From: Ophiura sarsii
Lineage: Eukaryota; Echinodermata; Ophiuroidea; Amphilepidida; Ophiuridae
Reading direction: 5' to 3'
Assembly (NCBI GenBank): GCA_035610835.1
Contig: CM069442.1
Span: forward strand, 2,839,353 to 2,903,352
Length of the DNA: 64,000 bases
The notes beneath the pieces are model-generated. The model saw only the letters and a program-made list of their open reading frames with translations, searched no databases and was not told where the DNA came from. The position numbers were made by a program, and so were the translations under genes. Positions within the stretch are counted from its first letter, which is position 1; the number at the start of each line of letters is the position of its first letter. This document shows positions 56,368 through 64,000 of this stretch, one piece after another.

Positions 56368-58671
56368 TAAAATAGGTTTGAACCTTCTTTCAATCTCAAA
56401 AAGAAAGCTATATGTTGTGTTCTATTCACTTTAGGTTCTCATTAAAAGAGCCTTTCAGTCTTGAAATCACCTACATTTTCAATGTTTCTAAAATGAACAT
56501 AACACAACATTGATCTTTCTTTTAAAATTGAAAGAAGCTTTTAACCTATTTATACATCTCTTATTATAATAAATCCATTTTTGACACATGAAAATTATGA
56601 TAACCATAGGGTTTTCCAGCACAAATCATACCCCATGTTAAGGGAATTTGTGCAAAAAAGAGACCCATTATAGCGGTGCATATCTGTATACCTTCGGGTG
56701 GAGAAATTGCAACCTCCAACTGTTTTGCATGTAATCGCTTCATAACAAACGGTTTTGTTCTCTTATGAAATGCTATGGTATTTACAAGCATACAAAATTG
56801 TCACCATAACACAATTACATTATTATAGGGTGTGCTATCCCAGTTACAGGTCAGTTCATTCTCGTTCATGCTTACAAATCCTGAAGGAAAAAAAGCTTTA
56901 AGGTTATATGCCAAAAATGACAACAAATTGTTCTGAAATATTTCTCCAGGCAGAAGATACCTTTCAAGTAGGGACAGTTTTGTCAGGTTTAAAATAATAA
57001 TTATCATGAAAAATTCCGAAAGATTTTTAAACAATATGTTATGTTTTAAATCTTCACAATATATCTCATAAAGGGTTAAAAAAAAGTAAGTCCTCCCCCT
57101 AAAATTAGATCACATTTGTTTATATAACTCTACACACAATTGGACATTTTGAGAGATTGAAACACTTATGAAAAGGGAAAACGATTGGCTACCCACAAGT
57201 TTTTCCTTTTCAATAGCATGTTTACTTTCCCAACAAAGTCAATGATTCGAGAAAGTTATTGACGTGAATGGTGGATAGTATTGGCTAGTTATGCATGAAT
57301 TTATTTTTATTTTTTTAATTTCAAATAAAGACCAGATAAAGAGAGAAGAGACTTTCTTTTAATTGAAAATAACGATTTTTGAAATTATTATTTATTTGTT
57401 TTGTTTTTTCACATTTCTAACGCTTGTAGTTTCGTCATGCTATGCAAATGTATATATTTTCCAATGGATCTGTGATCACCTAGGCCTACTCTTTAATCAT
57501 GCACCGTTTAGTTCGATTCCAAGAGGGTCGGTGTTTCATGTGTAAAAAACTGCAAGGGGTTAACCTTTGTGTTTTTTTCGACCCAAATTTTTATATTGTG
57601 CGCCGTCCTCAGCTTTAAGGGCAATTTAAGATGATGTGATGGCGCTTCAAGATCGGTGTTTAAAAGTCAAATTTATTACGTGTTGGTGCGCACAAGGCTT
57701 TTAACCTGAAACATGTTAACAATTTTTTTTAAACATTTTCGGAAAGGATACTCGTTCAGGATGTGCGTCACATGGGTGCATAAGTGCATAGATGCACGTT
57801 TTCGCTCGCCGCCTAAAAATATAATAGATTTGTTTGTACACAAAATGCGGTCGTGTGATAATATCGTTGGAAAGGTGTTATGACTTTCAAGTAAAACACA
57901 TTTTTTCTAAAGATCGTCTAATATATCATATCGTATAGTATGAGACACAATTTGTTGTCCCAACAGACTACTAGTACGTACCCCTGTTGAATACCGGGCT
58001 TTTGAAACATGAGAGTCATACAGGTGCGAGCAAGACAGACAGCACACAATTTCTACAAATTTCAATAGAGACGATAATCCCTTTCTGATTATTGATATAA
58101 CGTACAACATTTATCTTTCTTTTTTGAGAACCTAACATGTGCCTAAGTGAACATAACACAACACTGATCTTTCTTTTGAGATTGAAAGAAGGTTCAAACA
58201 AATTAACCCATATCTTGTTATAATAAAGCTCACATCATTTAGAGACTTGTCAGAATGTCAGGATTTTATATTACCATTTTTTTGAAACGCCCAAATCCAA
58301 ACATCCAAAGGCTCCTTTTAGAGCCACTTAAAAGAACTTTTCAGAGTTATGGCACAAAAAGTCAGAAAAAGTAGGAGATATAGGCGATGTAGGCAAAAAA
58401 GTATGATAAGTAGGAGCATGGGTCAAAAAGTAATGCTAATTTCCACACACACAAAGAAATGATCAGCACTTTTCTTAACAATTTGTGTAATTTTAATGGA
58501 TTTTTTTTGTAAATAATAAAACCCTAACGAATAAACATAATAAATTAAATAAAACTAATTAAAAATGAACATATTGAATATATAATTCCTGAACAGCAGA
58601 TCTCTCTACTTACAAGGTCCTCTTCCTCTACCTATAGATATGAAAAAAATAAACGCTCCTTTTGGAGCACT
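56368..58671 (+). other. Unassigned intergenic sequence
   Basis: Similar phrases at 56470-56550 and 58140-58200 (aacataacacaacattgatctttc; attgaaagaagg) suggest a dispersed repeat. A TIR-like end (gtaagtcctccccctaaaatt) at 57086 resembles 26176. No gene recognised. Confidence 0.45.
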
Positions 58672-59341
58672 ATAAACAGTCAGCTGTAGAACGGAGCCCC
58701 GTTTCAATTGAGGGTGCTCTATTTAGTGACGCACTGCCGTCATTTTTTACACGGCTACATTCATAAAGTGACGGAAGTCCGTCGGCCGCCGGAATATGAA
58801 CAAAAACCACTTTTCAATAGAGGGCGGGCTTTGGAACGGGACAGCGTTTCCAAGGGAACGGCCTCACGTCACAGTAATTTTCAAAATTCATAAAGAGCTG
58901 ATTTTAAACAACGAAATAACTCTCTTATCACAGAGATAACCGTTACAAAGGCATCACTTCTGAATACTATTGGGCTTATATTTAATGTAAAAATTATCAC
59001 ATTTACCCTAAAAATTCTTAAAATTGGTGTAATCTCGTCTAGAAAATGGTGGTCTCATCGCAGCAAACCGGTCAATTAATACATAATTTTAGCTTGTGTC
59101 GTGTGATGTTGGGGTCAAAGGTTAAATTAAATCATCGAATTGGATATCGCAAGGAGTTCTGGTACCTTATGCTACCCTCAACTCGATGGATAGTTACTTT
59201 TTATGCTGATAATTGGAGGTAAAAGGCGAAAATTCAATAATTGGGCAAATTGACGGGTGTGCGTTACTTTGGTTGCGTACACCCGTCGTTTTAGAGCGCC
59301 CTCAATTGAAACGGGGTCCCGTTCTACAGCTGACTGATAAA
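58672..59341. mobile_element. 660-bp DNA element with CAGTCAGCTGTAGAACGG ends and ATAAA target duplication
   Basis: Left cagtcagctgtagaacggag + ccccgtttcaattgaggg (from 58677) and right ccctcaattgaaacggggtc + ccgttctacagctgactg (to 59336) are near-perfect inverted repeats. ATAAA flanks both sides (58672-58676, 59337-59341), a probable 5-bp target duplication. No transposase frame. Confidence 0.88.
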
Positions 59342-61020
59342 GGAAGAAGAAAAAAAATCGAAGAAATATTTACAGTCTTCCCTCATGCTAAGTTCAACAA
59401 GAGGAATAGCCTGCGTTGAGTAGGCCACCGTGTGGAAATCCCATTATAATACAACACCATGTGAGCTAGATGAGTATGCCATACAACGAGTAGGTTTATT
59501 CTACAACATGGATCAAACAGACGTCACAAAAGTGATACAAAATTGGCACAACATCCGAGACCTTGTGGCATCCTGTTGTCTAATGACATAGGGAAATGTT
59601 GAAATGATAAAATATGATCAAAACCAATCAACATTTGATACGCATGATTCTGTATCCTCATTGCAGGCGCCAACGAGTTGTTAAATTGATGGCCAACAAA
59701 AGGATCTATTGTTTCCTCATATTGTCAATTTTAATGATGATGATGAGCTATACGTTGGTACAATCATACTTTTACAGCTTGGAAGCCATTTCAACTTGTT
59801 TTGTAATTAAATTGTTTTAGAAGATAGTTTGGTGAATCTCTAATTACTCAACCAGCTTAATCCTATAGTCGATTCATCCAAGACCGATCTTCCAATGACA
59901 TCACCCAGCCATTCTATTGGCTGGGAGAGGAGGCTATTTTCGGACGAAAATATTGACGGAATCTATGGAATCAGTTCCAATGAAAAAGAGCCATAATATA
60001 AAATAATTATTGTTAACACATACACTTGTCATTGACATTCAGGTTGTACAATGAGATTATGTTTATTTTACTTTCCTACTGCTGATGAGTACTAAAGTAC
60101 CTGATCAATTTTATATGATATGTGATAATTTATGCAATACGAGTTCTCCACATCCAAAACATGCTTATAGCATTTTGCCAGTCTGTTTGTGAAATATAAT
60201 TTTTGCCTCATCAAATTTGTGTTAATGGATGAATAGTTGTTGTTATTTCTGGCGATGTATCCCTTGATGGTAGCCCTAATAATCTCATCCAGATTTAATG
60301 GTAGCCCTAATAATCTCATCCGGATTTAAATCCCAGTGATATGGTGGTAGCCTGATTATTTCATGTCCTTATAACTTGCAAGTCTTTATAATATTCTTGT
60401 TATTATATGATATCATAAAGTTGAGGTTTCTTTGGTGAATCAGAGTAAGACAAGTTATGTCTTGTCATGTCAGCCATCCTGCATTTGGGCCTTTAAACTA
60501 CTTGATGTTGGTATTTTTTCACTTTCAACACTATAATGTCCATGATTCCAGAGTTTTCAGGAATATATTTTTTACTATTACTTAAAATTACAAGATAGCA
60601 ATAATTGTGGCCTCCTGCGTTATGGTAAATGTTCAAAGTCCATCACTTTCAATCATTTTCAGCTTTGTGATTCTATTCATATGCCGAATTCACAGGTGAC
60701 GATTTCAAAGCCTTTTGATTTCAAATAATGTGCAAATGGTTCAATATTCGTCTCTCTTCGAATAGTACACTAAACATAGCTGCTATTTGCATGTGTGCGA
60801 TGAGAATAATAGGCCTCGGAACAGTGCTGTGTATATTGCATAAGGCAGCTTAATTGTTTCAATTCACATTATACTATTGAATACTTGTTGAGGTTGGAAT
60901 AAAATGGGATCCTTCGACAACCAGCGAATATACGCCAGAAGGTTAAAGGTTAAGTTTAAATGTACTGAAAAATGGAACCATAAATTATAAGGTATATATT
61001 TAACTGAAAAAGAATGGTTG
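59342..61020 (+). other. Unassigned sequence with one short duplication
   Basis: At 60268-60331, ggtagccctaataatctcat + cc(a/g)gattta occurs twice (31-bp offset). No gene recognised. Confidence 0.4.
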
Positions 61021-61021
61021 A

Positions 61022-61408
61022 ATATTTGTCATAACTGGAAATGTTGAAGTTAAACTTCGTTGTTTCCAATTTCGCCTTTTAAACAGAATCCTTTGTACAA
61101 ATACCCTTTTAGTTAAAATTGATAAATCGGTCAATCCAAAATGTACCTTTTGTAATGAAGTTGACGAAAACTTTGTTCATCTCTTTTGGGAATGTGAAGT
61201 TACTATTAAGTACTGGAAAGACGTTCAAAACTGGATTAATAGTAATCTGGACACAAATATTCGGTTGAAAAAAGATATGATCCTGTTTGGAAATTACCAG
61301 TACAAAGATTATGTTTTTAACAATATCTTATTAATTCTGAAATTCAATATTTACAAAAGCAGGATAAATAAAGAAAGCCTTGTTTTATCTATGGAAAGAA
61401 AGAGGTGA
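61022..61408 (+). mobile_element. Second-class LINE C-terminal fragment (zf-RVT-like)
   Basis: The frame reads VEVKLRCFQFRLLNRILCTN ... SVNPKCTFCNEVDENFVHLF + WECEVTIKYW ... and stops at TGA 61406-61408. The CxxC...HLFWEC pattern is the zinc-knuckle C-terminus found in L1/Tx1-type non-LTR elements, unlike the LKTHLF tails elsewhere in the window. Truncated and dead. Confidence 0.82.
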
Positions 61409-63920
61409 TAAATTTGTATGTCAACGAAAAAACTATTTATAATGCAGACCTGAAAAATAAAGCTTTCAATATCCGGTGGCATAAATGGACATCACTTTTT
61501 GAGAAATAAGAAAATTAAATTGTCAAAGTTATTGCATGTTTGTTTATAAGAAAGAGGAACAAATACTAACCTGTCTCTGAATAAATTGACCTGTTTATAT
61601 ACAAAATACATTCAATCAAAATAACATTTGTTCATACATGATGTATTGGATCTTTTCAGCGAAAGAAATGATAATAAAAAACTATAAATGAGAAGAAGAA
61701 AAAAGGAATATACGCCAGAGGACAGTGCCCATCCCAGCACCAAAGATCGCTCTTTAATGAATTCACTATATTGGTGCTTTTAAACGGGAGGAGGGGGACA
61801 CTCTGATGTATATCTAAGGTATATTAAAGTCCACTCTCTTTTCAGCCACAGAATCACCAATAGACCCGTATCTTTAATGTCACCCAAACACCTCATTTTG
61901 AAAAACAAAACAAAAACAAAAACTACTGTCACCAAAAAAAGCTCATGAATTTGGTGAAAATGTGTAAAAAAATCACCCAGAGCCATTAATTTTGAAAATA
62001 GTTTTTTAACTTTTTCAATCACAACCTCCTTTTTTGATGAATTTGCAAATCTGGCACCCAAAGACCCTTGTTGGGGATAATTTGACATTCGCTCACCCAA
62101 AGACTCCCCTATACTGCATGTTAGCTGTCATGAAATGTTTCCACCCATTTCCATTTCTTATTTGAAAATAATTAATGACTTTAAAAAATTAATAAAAAGT
62201 AGAAAACAGATAAAAAAGCAGGCAGCACCTACAAAGTTTTCCCAAAGGGCAAATCGCAATGACGGTAGTACCCAAATGTCAATTGCATTAAAATAAACAG
62301 TTTTACAGTGACTTGTACACCGAATCATCTCTTTATGCATACACATTCAAAGTCGAGCAGAAAATTGTGATTAACAGGAATGGCACCAGACTTGAAAAGT
62401 GAGGTGTAAATAATGAACTTAACCCCCTTCCCCTAATTTGAGAGCTTACTACAGGCACTACATTGAGCAGAGCAATTAAAGGGGCATTGAGAGATGTATC
62501 GATATACTAAATGAGCAAATAACGTAAAGATAATCATCAACATAGCCCAAATCCAAAATGTCATACAATTCCGACATCGCCTTCATGCCAAAATAAGCAA
62601 ATAACGGCACTTCCGGGTTGAGATTTGCCGCGAAAGTCTGTGAGGTAAAATGATGCATAACTTCCGAATTCAGCACCTGAGTTTCGATATCCTGAGTTTC
62701 GATATGATTATATCGAAACTAAGAAAATCATGAAATGTTATATGATAAACGGCGAATGTTGGCAAACTGTTTCAGATGGTAGTTAGTATTGCCTAAGTAT
62801 TACTTTGATGCAAAAAACCTGATTTCCAGGATAATTGAGGGTGCACTCCCATACGTATCTCTCAATGCCCCTGTAAGAATAGTAAATTGTTGATGTTGAA
62901 AAACCTTTGAATTAATTAATTCTGGCACATATCACTTTGAGTTTTATGTTAGCAAATACAACGCAACAGTCATATTAACCATACATTTTAGAATCATTGT
63001 GACCAAATAAACGCATTGTTATGCTTTGCAACTCAATTGAAGCAATTTCAATTTTGACTCCATGTTAGGCGGCCATCTTGATATTTGTATTTCTATGAAA
63101 ATGCTCAAGGTTAACAAGGCCCAATAAGGTTAAGATCTCAACTTTTTCATTTAAAGACCCACGCAAGTTAGTAAGTTAGCCTTGCTGTTTTTAACAAGCT
63201 TAAAAGCTTTTTAAAAACAGCAAGGCTACACTGCTTGTTGTCACTGAGCAGCAGGCATTCAACTCACAACACTCAATATGATGGAAGAACTATTTTGTCA
63301 TTATCAAGGAACAAAATGTTAATTATATCACTTAGAAACAGCCTATCCGGTAGTTGTGAATCAATTGTTGAATTCAAAATGCACAACACCGATTGTAAAT
63401 CTGGCAAGCTCACAAGGAGGGTGTGGCAGGAGGCCCGAGAAGGAGGTACATATATGATGGGGATTTTTGCTTTATTTTACTCTTTTCTTATAGAAAGAAG
63501 CTTCTTTATGAATAACTTTTCCAAATTCCATGGTTTTACTCTTTACTACTTTATCCTCAACCTCTCTTGAACCGCCGCCGCCGCGTAGTGCCGGCAGATT
63601 AGCTGCGTGGCAATTCACAGATGCCTATTCATATATGTAATTAAACCACAATTGCGGTTTTATTTTGCTCTCAAAAATCTCACGCTTTGGAACCAATCCC
63701 CAAGTGGATTCCCGCTCTGCATTCTGGGTAATATTAAGCTCAGGCCGTTTCTTGCGGGCATTGGTGGAACTTGTCTAGGTTATACCCGAGTAAGCTATCC
63801 CTAATTAGTCTATTGCAAAGACTTCTATGTACGAGTTATACAGATTTATTTGTAATACACTAGACTATGGGCTACCCTACCTCTTTTGTAATGTAGGATT
63901 AAAACCGCTACCTCAGCACC
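61409..63920 (+). other. Unassigned sequence
   Basis: A hairpin near 63180-63230 (gccttgctgtttttaa / aaaaacagcaaggc) and a duplicated cctgagtttcgatat (62677, 62692) were noted. No gene recognised. Confidence 0.4.
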
Positions 63921-64000
63921 GACAGCCTAGCTGGTCTAGTGGTAATGACATTCACTTTGGGACCAAAAGTTCCATGGTTTGAATCCCAGTATCATCAGAT
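63921..64000 (+). mobile_element. tRNA-derived SINE head, cut by the window edge
   Basis: A box tagctggtctagtgg (63928-63942), then ttcactttggg, and B box ggtttgaatcc (63976-63986). Spacing fits an RNA polymerase III promoter. The TGGTCTAGTGGT and CTTTGGG words suggest a tRNA-Pro-like ancestor, but acceptor-stem bases do not pair, so a SINE is likelier than a functional tRNA. Confidence 0.6.

Noticed and set aside
63921..64000. Functional tRNA gene
   Set aside because: A and B boxes are present, but the acceptor stem does not pair and the anticodon loop is irregular. A SINE head is more likely.

Overview
The window is animal nuclear DNA: AT-rich, intron-rich and crowded with transposon remnants. 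One host gene is recognisable, the 3' part of an inositol 1,4,5-trisphosphate receptor (ITPR) gene on the + strand. Fifteen exons lie between 371 and 24947 and join in frame into about 821 C-terminal residues. They run from the RIH-associated domain through S1-S6, the GGGIGD pore filter and the Zn-binding linker to the C-terminal coiled coil, ending at a TGA. The 5' part of the gene, including the IP3-binding core, lies upstream of the window. CR1/L2-like LINE tails, a Harbinger fragment, a TTAA-flanked element and TACTGTAAAAG-type MITEs suggest an invertebrate deuterostome (echinoderm or hemichordate type). That assignment is inference.

Layout. 1-25.2 kb: ITPR exons, introns and the start of the 3' UTR. 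25.2-26.2 kb: AT-rich sequence that may be distal 3' UTR. 26.2-64 kb: no host gene recognised. This part holds foldback elements (26.2, 30.0, 39.5, 48.2 and 58.7 kb), minisatellites (27.4, 40.4 and 45.2 kb), a TTAA element (35.8-37.4 kb), a broken Harbinger transposase (39.1 kb), a degraded LINE with a nested insertion (42.45-44.23 kb), two GGACCGTTCATTATTTATGG-type elements (46.6 and 55.5 kb), a 5.6-kb inverted-repeat and satellite complex (49.1-54.7 kb), a second LINE class at 61 kb and a tRNA-like SINE head at the right edge.

The main result concerns ITPR introns. In seven of the fourteen, repeated DNA starts on, or within about 45 bp of, the 5' splice site, and in at least three the repeat unit is made from the exon/donor junction itself. 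A 79-bp unit holding the S1-coding exon end plus its GTAAGAG donor occurs 25 times. A 22-bp unit derived from another exon end plus donor occurs 49 times. A 78-bp tandem duplication spans a third exon end. A 133-bp duplication abuts the last acceptor, and a decayed copy of the penultimate exon lies in the last intron. The receptor must therefore be spliced against dozens of decoy donors. The 79-bp array also shows a likely 8-unit higher-order period.
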